From assembly GCA_026225945.1 (NCBI GenBank), contig JAMJFZ010001799.1:62001-126000 (forward strand): DNA of 64,000 nt, read 5' to 3'. Shown here one piece after another: positions 42,175-53,957 of this stretch (position 1 is the first letter of the stretch; every line of letters begins with the position of its first letter). Position numbers and translations under genes: made by a program. This DNA comes from Cricetomys ansorgei (taxonomy: Eukaryota; Chordata; Mammalia; Rodentia; Nesomyidae). The notes under the pieces are model-generated. The model saw nothing but the letters and a program-made list of their open reading frames with translations, was not told the origin of the DNA and did no database searches.

Positions 42175-42317
42175 ATTTCAAGACAGGATTTCTCTGTGTA
42201 GCCCTGGCTGTTCCTGGAACTCACTCTGTAGACCAGGATGGCCTTGAAATCAGAGATTTGCCTGCCTCTGCCTCCTGAGTGCTGAGATTAAAGGCGTGTG
42301 CCACCACTGTCTGGCTC
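42175..42317 (-). repeat. B1 SINE
   Basis: 'caagacaggatttctctgtg', 'ctggaactcactctgtagac' and 'gattaaaggcgtgtgccacc', next to a (CTCT)n patch at 42132-42170. Confidence 0.93.
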
Positions 42318-42319
42318 TG

Positions 42320-44480
42320 AAGGGAACTTTTTCATGATTGAGCCTCAAGCACAGGCCCCTGGGACCCTCCCTCTGTAACCCTCAGCCCCCTAATCCCTAT
42401 CTCCATATATTTCTACTTCATAGCCCTTCTTCTCTGTCCTCTCAGTTGAGTTCTCTCCCTCTTTAATAACCCGTGATTGATAAGAAGAATGGATGCCATT
42501 ACCCAGAAAATCAGGAAATACAAAATGCTAAATATAATGCAGAAGAATTTGTTTGCATAGGGCCATCAAATGATCTTATTTGCGTTTTGTGGTCCATTGG
42601 GAGATGTTGACATGCAGCAACAGCAAATTTTCCTGTGAAAATAGTCACTTATCGTTGTGTTGCCAGCGGTGCCTGCCAGTGTCAAGTATTCATTTCCATT
42701 CAATATCCAGTTGTAGAGGTGAAAAGAAGACTGAACTGCAGGGACAGATGACTGGAGTGTCTCAGTGCTGGGTCTGCCAAAGGCATTTCTTGCCCATACT
42801 GCACTGTTACGTTGTGCTCAAACTCTTTCCTGGGGGGAGGCATAGACAAATCTATGCCTCTCTACAGAGCACCAATGACAAACCAAAGTAAGACTCCATC
42901 AAAGTCCAGCTTGGGGAACTAATGAGTTATTGGGCTTACTTCCAGAGGACACGGGTGAATGGTTATTTACAGGAGTGCGGATGACCTCCATGGCAGCTGC
43001 CCCACCAGGAAGTCTACCCAGCATGGATGATGACTTCCCCAGAGCTGTGTAGATGAAGTGTCCCCCTTCAACTAACCTTCCTCATACTACATACTCTAGC
43101 GCCTCCTGAGGCTAAGAGGCTACAGGATTGCATACAGTGGGCTGGGAGGCCGAGAGAGGGAGCTAATGGAGTCTCTGGTGGGGTCCAGTGACTCTCCCAC
43201 TCCTCCTTCTGTGAACGAACTGCAATAACCAGCAGGCCCAGTCTTGAGGGTCCCTCGCAGGTCATCATTGCTGCTCTGATGAAAATCATAGCTGCTACGC
43301 GAGAGACTAGCACTCTATAACACATGTAGGGGCCTTGGCTCCCACCATCTCAGGTCTCGATTCAATGCTGCATTTTCTGCCTCCATCCAGTTGATATGGG
43401 CAAAAGGAAGCAGGACGGGTTGCATGGCAGCTTTCAGAGGCCTGGCCTCCACTTCTGTGTTTGTCTTCCCTCTAGCCCTTTAGCCAGACTTAGTCCTTCA
43501 GCTGTAATCACCTGCAGGATAGGACTCTCCTTGCACTGACTGGACAGGATAGGCCAGTTCACGTCTGTGAAAAGTGGTCCAAAGAAATTCAGTGGTTTGT
43601 ATAAGGACATTAACGTGGCAAGTCTGTTGTACTCCCTCCAGGTCTTTGATGCCAAGCCTGGTGCTCTTCCCCTAGGCTAGCTGGAGCACAGCAGGTGCTC
43701 AGAATTGGTTTCTAGGTTTCTGATCATTTTAACTCGAGATGGTATTCAGCCCTGGAGGGATGCTCTCTCCCTGTGCGTGTTTCTCCATTTAGTGGGCTTT
43801 TTCCCTTAAATTGGGGAGATCACTCAGCATTCTGAATCTGATCACTGGTAAGAATGGGCAAGGTGATTGTCTGGTGGGACTCATGGTGCTAGGTAGTCTT
43901 CAGAGACAACTGTGAATGATTCTGCACATCTTGCAGGTGCATGTATTCCTCTCACCTAGACATGGAGCATGTGGCTTCTCTTTAGAACAGCTGAGCCTGG
44001 TGCTGACTTGATTAGCAGAGTGCACAGGAAACAGTTTGCCGGGCACTTTTGGACTTGAAAGAAAGGCTGTCATCTATGCCTTCCTCCATTTCAGAACCCT
44101 GCCATCACTAGAGAGAAAGTCAATTCGGCCATGTGTGGAAAAGCCAAGGATTTGGGTAGAGCTCTTAGCAATGGTCAGCACCATCTTGCCAGCAGTGGGA
44201 GCGAGTCATCCTCGAGTGCGGACTTTGAGTCTTGAGTCCTGAGCAGCTCTAGCTGTGGAGAACTGCTTCCGAGAGTGCTGCACAGCCCACAGAGTCGTCA
44301 GCCACTGTACCGCTATTGCTGTGTACAACTATTGGATGACGGCGGTTTACTGCGCAGCAATAGGTGATAGAATCAAGGTTCTTAGAAATTCTGAAACATT
44401 TCACCTGAGCAGGGTCTCCTCCTCACACACCTGCTACAACTGTTTACGCTGTTCTGGGTGGGGAGTTTTAAACAAATGTG
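42320..44480. other. Long low-repeat spacer, no proven gene
   Basis: About 2.1 kb without recognisable SINE or LTR. Open frames at 42580-42891 and 44036-44242 have no acceptor/donor pair and no recognised domain. The low repeat density may mean an old unique region. Confidence 0.45.
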
Positions 44481-44482
44481 TC

Positions 44483-44811
44483 AACCTTGGTCTTACTTTT
44501 CTATTGCTGTGAAGATACAATATGACCAAGGTAACTAATAAAAAACAAAAAACAATTTAATTGGAGGTGCATGGTTCCAGAAGGCTAGATAGAATCTGTG
44601 ACCATATGGTAGGGAGCATGACAGCAGCAGGCAGTGATGGTGCTGGAGCAGTAGCTGAGAGCTGACATGTTGAGACAGCAATCATAGGCAGAGAGGCAGA
44701 GAAAGAGCTAAATGGGAATGGTGTAAGTCTTTTGAAACTTCAATGACCACCCCAGTGACACACCTCCTCCAGCAAGACCACACCTCCTAATCCTTCCCAA
44801 ACAGTTCCACT

Positions 44812-44862
<51 letters not shown>

Positions 44863-44936
44863 GGGGGGTAGCGAGGGCACCAAGCATTCGAATATATGAG
44901 CCTGTAGAGGTCATTGTCATTCAAACCACCAACACC
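44483..44936 (-). repeat. MaLR-type LTR containing a (TG)n tract
   Basis: 'cttacttttctattgctgtg', 'ccagtgacacacctcctcca', 'ccacacctcctaatccttcc' and 'gtcattgtcattcaaaccac'. The TG run with a G9 end at 44816-44869 expanded inside the LTR. Confidence 0.75.
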
Positions 44937-45269
44937 CTTTTATCTTGTGAATTTAGAGAACTTAAGCTTGAAAAACAGATTTAGGTGGGATTAGATTCAG
45001 CTTGCTCCCTAAAATGGTAATAGTCCTATTGGCATTGCTATTGGTCTAGAAGATTTGAACACCACTGTTGATCCCAGTGACTTCAGAGGCACTGACAGTG
45101 GCATTAGGATATACTTCATATCCTGGAATCTTCTGGAAGGGGGTGGGTGGGTAATGGGAATGTTTAGACAGTAGAAGAAAGGAAGACTTGCAGCATATAG
45201 TTTGAAGAATCCAACCCTTGTCCCAGATGCAGGCCTTTTCATGTCTTTATCTTTAGACAAGTGCACACA

Positions 45270-45272
45270 CAG

Positions 45273-45310
<38 letters not shown>
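45270..45310 (+). repeat. (CA)n microsatellite
   Basis: About 20 CA units. Confidence 0.97.
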
Positions 45311-45312
<2 letters not shown>

Positions 45313-45429
45313 TATTCATTGAAAACAAAAGACATAAAGTCTGTCACTGCTTCTCTGAGGGGCTACCATATAAATCTGAGCCCATTTGATCCAGAACATC
45401 GAATGAAGTAGAGTTCCTACAGGTACCAC

Positions 45430-45540
45430 TCCCCACTTTTACTCTACTGATGAGGAAACGGGCTGAAAAGTTAAGCAAGGGTGACTAGGATGTGCTCTAA
45501 CCAGGAGGCAAAGCCAGGTTCTTACAGCTCTGCTTGTTCT
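45430..45540 (+). repeat. MIR SINE fragment
   Basis: 'ctactgatgaggaaacgggc' and 'aaccaggaggcaaagccagg' follow the MIR core. Confidence 0.65.
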
Positions 45541-45579
45541 TTCCATTCTCTCCCCTCCAGACATCCCATACCTGCCTAC

Positions 45580-45582
<3 letters not shown>

Positions 45583-45622
<40 letters not shown>
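45583..45622 (+). repeat. (CA)n microsatellite
   Basis: About 19 CA units. Confidence 0.97.
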
Positions 45623-45624
<2 letters not shown>

Positions 45625-45742
45625 ACATGCACATATACTTAGATACATACATGCATGCACAATACACATTCCTTAAATCTCATTGATTTTGAGAACTGAC
45701 ACTTTAGTATTCCTTACTTCTGATACTAGCTTTTTTTTTTCT

Positions 45743-45879
45743 TTAATGTTTGAGTACTTCACACATTAGATCCCATTACAGATGGCCGTGAGCCACCATG
45801 TGGTTGCTGGGAATGAACTCAGGACCTCTGGAAGAGCAGCCAATGCTTTTAACCACTAAGCCATCTCTCCAGCCCCCAC
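45743..45879 (-). repeat. B2 SINE
   Basis: 'gatcccattacagatggccg', 'ccaccatgtggttgctggga' and 'aagccatctctccagccccc'. Confidence 0.92.
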
Positions 45880-45899
45880 ATTTTAATTCTTAAAACTAC

Positions 45900-46158
45900 A
45901 TTTATTTGTTCATATGTACGTTATGTTTCTGTATGTGTGTGTTGTATTGTGAGTGGTGTGTGTGTGTGTGTGGTATGTGTGTCATGCATGTATGTGTGTG
46001 TGGTATATGTGTGGATATGTCTCGCTGTGTGGTATGTGGTGTGTGTGTCGCAGGTCAGAGGTCAGTTCTCTCTTTCTACTCTGTGAGTCCTGATAGAGCT
46101 CACATCACCACGCTTAAGGAGAAGTGCCTTTATCTGGTAAACCATCTCATTAGCCCAC
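45900..46158 (-). repeat. B3-type SINE with (TG)n expansion
   Basis: TG-rich 45930-46052, 'gcaggtcagaggtcagttct' and the head 'aaaccatctcattagccc'. Confidence 0.65.
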
Positions 46159-46508
46159 ATTTTCCTTTCTTTTCTTATGTTTGTTTTACAGTATTTTTAG
46201 TCCACATTTTTGACCATTGAAAAGAAATTCTTGTCCCTAAGCTCTTGAATGTGCCCCAGGGCACTTGGACTGTTCCACTCAGGCTGAATTATTTTCTCAT
46301 AGGCTGCCAGGGTCTGTTGAAGAGTATCTTTCCTCCCCCATCTATCTGTGACTCACTGTAACTGTGGGAACCGGAAGCCTCTGACCTTGTTCCAGCTCTG
46401 AGCTGGTAGAGTGTGATGAAATCACATGATGTTTGGAAGAAAATGGGAAAAAATAGGCCCTCTGATCTTTTCTAGACCAATAAAATCTTTCTGCTTGCCT
46501 GCTGTCTG

Positions 46509-46614
46509 CCTCTGTCTGAGGCAGGATCTCACTGTGTAGTCTAGGCAGGGCCTAATGTAATCCTTCTCCCTCTGCCTGCCAGGTGTGGGGTTATAGGTAC
46601 ATACCTGGCTTAAC
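46509..46614 (-). repeat. B1-type SINE, diverged
   Basis: 'tctgaggcaggatctcactg', 'ctgccaggtgtggggttata'. Confidence 0.65.
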
Positions 46615-47127
46615 TAGTAAAATCTAAGTGGTGAGCAACTGGGTCCCTCTAGGTACAGATCAGACCCTGTGGAGATGCAGGAAAATGGAAGCCAAGGGGA
46701 CTCTTGCCAGGCCCATGGGGCTGGGATAGTACTATTTCAGAACTAGTTGCTAAAACTCAGCACATACAGGGTAGTATGGTCGGGTACCCAGGAAGGGAAT
46801 GTCTGGGCCATCTGATTGCATTCCGTTCTTTAATGAGAATGGGTAGAGTGGTGGCAGTTAAAGTCGTGATTCAGGAGGAGAAAGGGCATAACCATGTTTC
46901 ACAGATGGTTTTGATAGCAAAAATTAGATACCGAGTGTAGTAATCCCTGAGTTAAGAAGTCACAGGAACACGGGAAATCTTATCTAGGGAATTAATATGT
47001 TACATGTGACCACTGTTAACTGAGTAGTCCTGTTAAATACACGATTTGTTCAAAGGGCCACTGTCTTCAGTTTGGGAGGACATGGAACCTGAAAATTGGT
47101 ATGAAAGAAATCTCTGTTTATTGAGGA

Positions 47128-47189
47128 AGGAGGGAGGGAGAAAGAGAGAGAGAGTAAGAGAGAGAAAAGAGAAAGAGAGAGAGAGAGCA
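47128..47189 (+). repeat. (GA)n microsatellite
   Basis: Purine-only GAGA/GGGA tract. Confidence 0.95.
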
Positions 47190-47507
47190 TCTGCTTTCCA
47201 ATCTTTCCTTATTTCATTTTGTATTTATATCCTCATATTCTTTATTGAAAGTTAATCAGATGGGGTTGACCTGTAATTGCTGATACAGGGTTAATTATCT
47301 AGACCACTGAAGGCCTCTTTGAAACCAGGGAGGTTAGATCTAGGCCCTCATGACTTCTCAGAGTTGTCAGGCCTTGAGACTTAGATGGCTGCTGGCTTCC
47401 TCAAGGGAGCAAGAGTGATGAGTAAGTCAAACGTAGCCATGGACACACGAGCCTAATGGCTCATCCACATTTTATGTGCTGGATTGAACTATCTGAAATT
47501 CAGATAT

Positions 47508-47600
47508 GTCCCAGCACCGAGGAGGCAGGATGATCTTTGTGAGTTTGAGGCCAGCCTTGTCTACATAGTAAGTTCTAGTATAACTAAAAAAATAAAAAAT
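47508..47600 (+). repeat. B1 fragment
   Basis: 'cagcaccgaggaggcaggat', 'gagtttgaggccagccttgt' and an A-rich tail. Confidence 0.75.
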
Positions 47601-47609
47601 TAAAAAAAA

Positions 47610-47882
47610 TTATTGATGTGTCATTGTGTATTCATGGAAGCCAGAGTACAACTTTGGGGAGATGGCTTTTTCCTGCTACCTTGTTGGCAGGATTTTTCTT
47701 TTTTCTGCCTCTCTTTTGTACTGTAGGCTAGCTAGGCTGTGAACTTCTGCCTCTCATCTCACAGTAGAGGTGTTGGATTACAGATCCAAGCCTGGGCAGC
47801 ACCCAGCTTTTTGTTGGTTCTGGGGATCGAATTCAGGTTGTCAAACTTGTGCGGCAAGTGCTTTTACCTGCCGAGCCCAGAT
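47610..47882 (-). repeat. B4 SINE
   Basis: 'ggaagccagagtacaacttt', 'tactgtaggctagctaggct', 'ttctggggatcgaattcagg' and 'caagtgcttttacctgccga'. Confidence 0.75.
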
Positions 47883-47944
47883 ATACAATTTTTTTAAAAA
47901 ATTTACATTTATTTTATTCCTTTCTTCTTAGTATTTCTCCAGTT

Positions 47945-48048
47945 GTTTTGAGACAAGGTCTTCCTATGTAGCCCAGATTGGTCTTGCACTTGCCATCCCC
48001 CTGCCTCAGCATCTCCAGTACTAGGATTCTGAGCATGCACCATCTACC
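47945..48048 (-). repeat. B1-type SINE
   Basis: 'gttttgagacaaggtcttcc', 'tatgtagcccagattggtct' and 'ctgcctcagcatctccagta'. Confidence 0.75.
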
Positions 48049-48419
48049 CAAGTACACGGAACTGCTTCTGAACTTTGGTCAGAAATCAGTTGGGGTTGTT
48101 CAGGGTGTATTTTCTGGTCTCCATATTCACTTGCATGGATCTATGTGTTTTGTCCCACACCAGTTTGTTTTGTTACAGCACTGAGAACATACCCAGGTCC
48201 TTGTACATTTACAATGCATACATTCCTACTGAACATTGCGCCATTTTGACACCTTAAACAGGCCTCCTATCGGGTAGACTGATTTCTCTTTCCTTAGTTT
48301 TTACATTTACTGTGTCATGGTCCTTTATTCTGAAACTTCAATGTATATTTTCTAAAAATAAGAACTTTTTAAGGTAACTAAGGAGCAGTTACTGTCAACA
48401 AATTTAAAATTGATTAACG

Positions 48420-48895
48420 ATTACCTGTTGTACCATCCGTATTTAAGGGGTTAACCCATTAGTATCCTGACTTAAAACCGACAAAAACACGACATGCCTC
48501 CACCTCTGGGTGCAGTCGAGGGGAAGAACTGTATAGTAGGTGTGACTCTTCCATCTCCTCTGATCTTGCACAGGGCCTTCTATGACAGCGCCTCTGGAGA
48601 ATACAGCACCCCTTCTTAGAAGTGTTGTCTTCATTTTGGGTTTATTTGGTGTTTCCCGAGGTTAGATTATGGTCGTGCTTTTTTGTCCATGGTACAAGAC
48701 AGACAAGCCTCGATTTCTGAGCATATCACGGTCGGAGGAACTGCAGTTTTCATCTGCCGCCGCTGGTAATTTTAATTTTGATCACCCGGTGAAGCGCTTG
48801 TCTGATATTCATGAGTGCAAAAAAGGTAACTTTATAATTTGGCGGGCATACAAAGAAATGTATGCTTATTCGCTAACATGTTGATTCAGCGAGGC
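48420..48895. other. Repeat-poor flank of the CpG island
   Basis: No SINE or LTR text. It contains scattered CpGs, an 8-bp direct motif 'aaaaccgacaaaaacacgac' near 48474-48493 and a 71-codon frame (48669-48884, +) that ends at the island border. It may be proximal promoter or enhancer sequence. No consensus TATA box is obvious. Confidence 0.45.
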
Positions 48896-49570
48896 AGTTA
48901 GCGCCCAGGACTTGGAAACAGTCCTTTCCGCCGGTGCGGTCTCTGGGCAGAAGACCCACCCCAGGGAGCTTCGTGAGGCGCTCGGTAGGGTAGGGAGGAC
49001 TGAGGCTCTCTCGGGGCTCCCGGCGTTAGCCTGAGACGGCGGGCCGCTGCCCGCGGCGCACCGACTTCTCTGCGGCTAAGGCGCGCGTTCGTGGCCGCGC
49101 ACTCCTGTCGGTGGCCGGGGTCCCGCGGGTCCGGCCGCCTCGCGCGGGCTCCACCGCCCGCCGCAGGCTCCTCCCCCGTGGCTGCGGCCCCCCGGCGGCC
49201 GGGCACAAGCGGACGCGCGGCGACCTCGGCGGCCACCCTGGGCCCAGGTGGCGGCGAGAAGTGGCGGGCGCACCGATGGGCGCGACCGAGGCCGGAGGCA
49301 CCGAGAGCCCGAGGCTGCTGTCCTTGCTGCGGCGGTGGCGCGGCGGGCCGGCTGTGGGGGATCGGCTCGGCTCTCCGGACAAAGCGGGGTGCGCGAGCAC
49401 CGGGGCGGCGGGGTCCGGGGCGGCGGGGTCTGGGGCGCCCCGCAGAGGCCGGTCCCGAAGACCCCAGGCTTCGGAAGCACCGCAGCGGGTCCCAGGGCGC
49501 TCCCCGCCCCATGGTCCGGTCTGCAGGCTTAGCTCAGCACTGGGGGCGGGGTGGTGTGGGTTACAGGAGA
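48890..49570. promoter_or_regulatory. CpG island, probable gene promoter
   Basis: Density of CpG rises abruptly ('gcgcacc', 'gcggcg', 'ccgcgcg' repeated) and G+C is very high from about 48900 to 49560; elsewhere CpG is depleted as usual in mammals. Housekeeping or developmental promoters have this look. Several GGGCGGGG/CCGCCC boxes suit Sp1-type binding (for example 49546-49555). Transcription direction is undecided: long open frames occur on both strands because the sequence is GC-rich. Confidence 0.9.
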
Positions 49571-49599
49571 CAGAACCCCCTTCAGGTTGGCTCTCCTAA
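49275..49599 (+). CDS. Candidate first coding exon in the CpG island
   Basis: From the ATG at 49275 (G at +4, weak -3 base) the frame reads MGATEAGGTESPRLLSLLRR and continues through WRGGPAVGDRLGSPDKAG to a stop at 49597. The first 38 residues look like an ordinary N-terminus; beyond about 49395 the sequence turns into Gly/Ala/Ser/Arg-rich GC translation. A G|GTGCGC step near 49385 could be a donor, but it is not strong. I do not recognise the protein. The other long frames here, including 48898-49512 on the minus strand, have no better claim. Confidence 0.25.
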
Positions 49600-50800
49600 A
49601 CCCACACCTGGCCCAGCTCCTGCAGTGCGGTACCTTTGGAGCATTAATGGATCCCAAGGCTCCTTTCTGGGTTCTCCCCATCTGCACCCAGCCTACCCGC
49701 TTTCTAAACTGCGGGTGCTCGGAGCCTCCAGGTGACCCCAAGAGCTGCCACAGGGAACTGCTTTCCAGGCACAGGCCATCCTGTCCTCATCAGGGCCTCT
49801 ACTCACACCCGCTCATCTTGGACTCGATTAATTCCATTCATCTTTTATCCAGCCCCGCCCGCTGCCGGGACCCTAAGGGAACAAGATGAGCAATGGCTTG
49901 CATGGGAGACCGACATTACACTCCTAAAGCCAGCTATCGCCGGGGAACTGGGCTGGAAAAGGAAGAGGCAGGTGTGCCAGGTCTGTAGCAGAACCGCAAG
50001 GGAGCCCCAAACCTGTTGAGTTACTCCAGCAAGCTGCTGGGAAACGGGCAGGGAAAACAGCTGCGGGGCTCCCAGAAACTCTGCAAAGGGAAAATGAGAG
50101 TTGCAGGCAAGGATCGAAGCCTGGGAAGAAGAGTAGACATTTTATCTCAGTGAGAAGGAAGGCTTCTGAGTAGGAGACGGCATGGTCTATGGGTCATAGC
50201 TTCTCAGCCAGCAGTGGCCAAGCCCTCACCTCGCAGCCTGGCTGCCTGGAAGCCTTTCCTGCCACCTGTAACCTCTTTTCCAGGATTTCATCCCTGGCAG
50301 GGCGATTGTGGCTACCTATATGGTATTTCAGATCACACTACCCTCTTTGCCTTTCCCACCAGGTGAAGGGCGAGTTCGGTATTTGTGTGTGTCTGTCCTC
50401 CTTTCTGTCTGTTTCTGTCATCTAAAGATCCTTCCTCTGTGAGGCCTACATGCCTTGATTTCTAAAATGGTCGACAGATCCAGAACTGAAGCCAGATTCC
50501 AACAGAGCCCTGTAGTGACATAGTCACCCTTTCCCCGTTGTTTTAAGGATCAAATGAATGATTGATAGGAAGAGTTAATAGTTATAAGGTGCTAACACAG
50601 GGTAAGGAGTATAAAACTTGACAAAGATCAATAGTCTTACAAATATTTATTTGTTGCTGTAGACATGAGCCTTTGTGGGTGGTAAAGAGACCACTGGCTT
50701 CCACAGTTTGTGTCCCTACTTTAATTAATGTCCCCATAAAATTCCCTCCCTACTGCTACCAGGATCTGCTGACACCCAAGAGGGCTAGGATCAGCTTTTT
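49575..50800. other. Downstream shore of the CpG island
   Basis: G+C falls gradually to about 50100. Sequence is repeat-poor with no recognised exon. If the island's gene runs rightward, this would be the start of intron 1. Confidence 0.45.
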
Positions 50801-50807
50801 TCTCTAG

Positions 50808-50886
50808 GAGTCAGAGGCAGGGAAATCTCTGTGAGGGCAGCCCGGCCAGGGTTATATAGTGAGAACCTGTCTGGGGAAAGTTGAAG
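50808..50886 (+). repeat. B1 fragment
   Basis: 'aggagtcagaggcagggaaa' and 'gagaacctgtctggggaaa'. Confidence 0.7.
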
Positions 50887-51189
50887 TAAGACGAAATAAA
50901 CAAGTAAATAAAGCCAGCAGTTCACCCGGGTTGTCCTCTGCCCCTGCTCCTCTTCCTCGTCCCTACCTTATGGTCTACCCAGAGCTTCTCAGGAGCCATT
51001 TCTCATGTGTGATTTTAGCATCTCTATATATTCCTCTACTGTTTATTTCTCTTCTTCTCCCCTAAACATCCTGGGGACAAGACTATTGTGATGATATTGT
51101 CTATTAAATGATACTTAATAGATTGGTTCAAACAAGAGCTTGCTGAGATTTTTATTCTTTTTTTAAAATTTTTATTTATTTATTTATGT

Positions 51190-51308
51190 ATTTTTACTAT
51201 GTGACTTTGGCTGGCCTGGAGCTCTCTAGACCAGAACTCACAGATATCCGACTACCTCTCCCTCCTGAGTGCTGGGATTGAAGGCACTTGCCACTGCACC
51301 CAGCCTTG
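51190..51308 (-). repeat. B1-type SINE
   Basis: 'gtgactttggctggcctgga', 'ctcctgagtgctgggattga' and 'ggcacttgccactgcaccca'. Confidence 0.85.
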
Positions 51309-51714
51309 GTCACATCTTAAAAACAGGCCTGGGAAGAAGGAGGGAAGATGTTACTTAATCCCTGCATTTTTTTTTTTTTTACCTGAGAAGATAAATGAGG
51401 ATAATGAATGACTTGCAGGAGGCCTCAGAGCAGGTAAATGGCTAACATAGGCTTAACTATCTGTAGACTGCCCTTTCTGCCACTTCTCCTGGCACAAAAT
51501 AAACAGGTTTCCACATACTCATGGAAAGGAGAAATAAGATGAACACAATGAAAGAAACCCATAGCCCAGTTTTATCTGGTTCTGTAAAGGGTGGCAGAAT
51601 TTTTTTCCCCCCATAATGATGTTACTGTCACTTGAACACATCAAGCCACATTCTCTGATGGTAGTCAGGCTAAACTTTTAGTCTGCTGCTAATGAGTGGC
51701 ATACAATTAATCAC

Positions 51715-51845
51715 TGTGATCTTGGCCAGTGGCTCTTAATCTTTCTAAAATTCAGCCATTTGTCACCTGCAAAATGGGGATGCTTATTCTTATGGCACCT
51801 TGTAGCTGTGTTGATTAATGTGTGCCTAGTATACAGAGGCTCCGA
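51715..51845 (-). repeat. MIR SINE fragment
   Basis: 'gatcttggccagtggctctt', 'cacctgcaaaatggggatgc'. Confidence 0.6.
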
Positions 51846-52079
51846 AAAGGATAATTATTATTTTTATGAATATTTGTACAGATCTTACACCTCAAATATG
51901 GGTAATCATGGGACTGAAAAGTTTAGTGAGTTGTGGAAAAGACCATAGCTTGAGTCTCCTTTGGGGCAGCTGATCTTCTGGGACAGCCAGATCTTCTATA
52001 GCAGCACCCTGCTCTCTCTCTCCCTCCCTAAAAGTCATAGGTGAGAAAGAAGATCATAGCTTCTAGGGACTCCTGGCAT

Positions 52080-52250
52080 CTTTTAGTGCATGCTGCTCTT
52101 CCAGAGAATTTGAGTTAGGTTCCCAGCACCCATGTCATGACTGCCTGTAACTCTAGTTCCAGGAGACCCAATACCAGCTTCCAGCCTCTGTAAGATACCC
52201 ACCCCACCCCCTTTTATACATTTAATACAAACAAATCTTTAAAAAATGTG
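52080..52250 (+). repeat. B2-type SINE, head truncated
   Basis: 'tgctgctcttccagagaatt', 'gttaggttcccagcacccat' and the tail 'caaacaaatctttaaaa'. Confidence 0.85.
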
Positions 52251-52337
52251 CACTCTGAGTATTTATAACTGAAATTACAATTTAAATACTTGTAACAACC
52301 AGTGGATAAAAGGTTATATGCTTTTGTTGTTGTTTGG

Positions 52338-52555
52338 TCTTAAAGCAGCGGTTCCATCCTTCCTAATGCTGTGACCCTTTAATACAATTCCTTGTGTTGT
52401 GATGACTCCCAATCATAAAGTTATTTTCGTTGCTATTTCATAACTGTAATTTTGCTACTGTTATGAATTGTAATGTAAATATCTGATATGCAGATGGTCT
52501 TAGGTGACCCCATGAAAGGGGCGTGACCCACAGGTTGAGAACCACTGTTGTAAAG
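52338..52555 (+). mobile_element. URR1-type hAT element with worn 8-bp duplication
   Basis: Element 52346-52547: CAGCGGTTCC...GGTTGAGAACCACTG. Flanks tcttaaag / ttgtaaag match at 6 of 8 positions, as expected for a hAT transposon. Confidence 0.9.
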
Positions 52556-52944
52556 GATCTTACCACGTTGACCTCTGCTAATTCATTTCTGCCAGTGGAG
52601 AGTGAGATTCCTGATTCCTTTCCATGTACTGCTAAGCTTTTTTTTTTTTTTTTTTTTGTTTAAAATAAGATAATTTGTTTATTCTTTGACAATTTCATGC
52701 AAGTACATAATGCATTCTGATGGTGTTAGACTTTTTAATGCTTGCCCACTTGATGTGTATATTGATGCTGCCGGCCCCTTTTATTGCTTTGTGTTTTATA
52801 AGACAGCATCTCATATATCTCAGGCTGCCCGCTTCCTACTTCCACCCTCCCAAATGTTGTTGATAGGCATGCTCCCCAAAGGCAAGCACATCATGACAAC
52901 CATGATCACCATGGTCATCTGTCCTTTTAAAAAGAAAATTCCTG

Positions 52945-53132
52945 GGGGCCAGAGAGATGGCTCAGCAGTTAGGAACACTAGCTCCTCTTCCAGAGGTCCT
53001 GAGTTCAATTCCCAGTAATCACGTGGTGACTTACAAGCATCTATAATGGGGTCTGATGCCCTCTTCTGGTGTACAGGTGTACATGCAGATAGAGCACTCA
53101 TATACATAAAATGAACAAATCTTTTAAAAAAT
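52945..53132 (+). repeat. B2 SINE
   Basis: 'ggggccagagagatggctca', 'gagttcaattcccagtaatc', 'ctgatgccctcttctggtgt' and the tail 'acaaatcttttaaaa'. Confidence 0.95.
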
Positions 53133-53149
53133 CCTTTGATAAATAGCAA

Positions 53150-53780
53150 ATCTGAGTATCCTTTCACTAATATTGGCTACTCATATGGACCTCTGGAAAG
53201 CTTTCCTATTCCACTCTTTTATTTGGTAGTTTGTCTTTTTCTTCTCTCTTTACGGAAATTCTTTAGATATTCTGAGTTCTAACCAGCTACTCTGCTGAGA
53301 TTTAATTATGTAGTACTTTTGTTTTCTTCCATTTCTGGGATCAAATTCAAGGCTTCTCCTTAAACAGGGATATGATAAACCTGTGTGGAGTGGAAATTAA
53401 CCCTTCCAATGCATCCATCCTTCCCAGAGAGTGCCTCAAATCACCTCACAGAGACTTTCAAAGGGACAGTCCAGTGGGTAGATGTGTTTCTGTAACCAGG
53501 AGACCTTTGGGATTATGCTAATCAGCCCCAAGTTCCTCTCACAAGAAATCACCTCATCCTGCTGGGGCCTGAAATATGCTAGTTCCTGGGAAGACACAGC
53601 TGGAACCAGCTCAGTCTGTACCAGCAGATACTGTTTTCCAGGACAAGAAGAGAACAGAGCACATGTCAGTCATTTGCTTCTGGCTTCTAACAGTGTGCCC
53701 TTTTCTTTTTAAACACATTAAATGGAGACCATGGTTATTGGAATCAAATGATCATAAATATGAAAGGACGGTAACAATAT
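53150..53780. other. Spacer, no gene seen
   Basis: No repeat boundary, splice-bounded exon or tandem structure was recognised. Confidence 0.45.
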
Positions 53781-53786
53781 AAGTTA

Positions 53787-53957
53787 GGGGCTGAGCAGGT
53801 AGCTCAGTGAGTAAAGTGCTTACTGAATAAACAGGACGATCTCATGTTAGATCCTGAGCACCCATGGAAAAGCTGGGCTGAGCACCTGCATGTACATGTA
53901 TGTAACACACACACACACACACACACACATACATACATAAAATACAAGATAATTAAT
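53787..53957 (+). repeat. B2-type SINE with (CA)n in the tail
   Basis: 'ggggctgagcaggtagctca', 'tgagcacccatggaaaagct', CA run 53908-53928 and 'catacataaaatacaag'. Confidence 0.82.

Noticed and set aside
48898..49735. Long overlapping open frames (up to 214 codons) on both strands
   Set aside because: GC-rich CpG-island sequence lacks stops by composition; some would begin at GTG, and residues are Arg/Pro/Gly/Ala noise. Only the 49275 ATG is kept, at low confidence.
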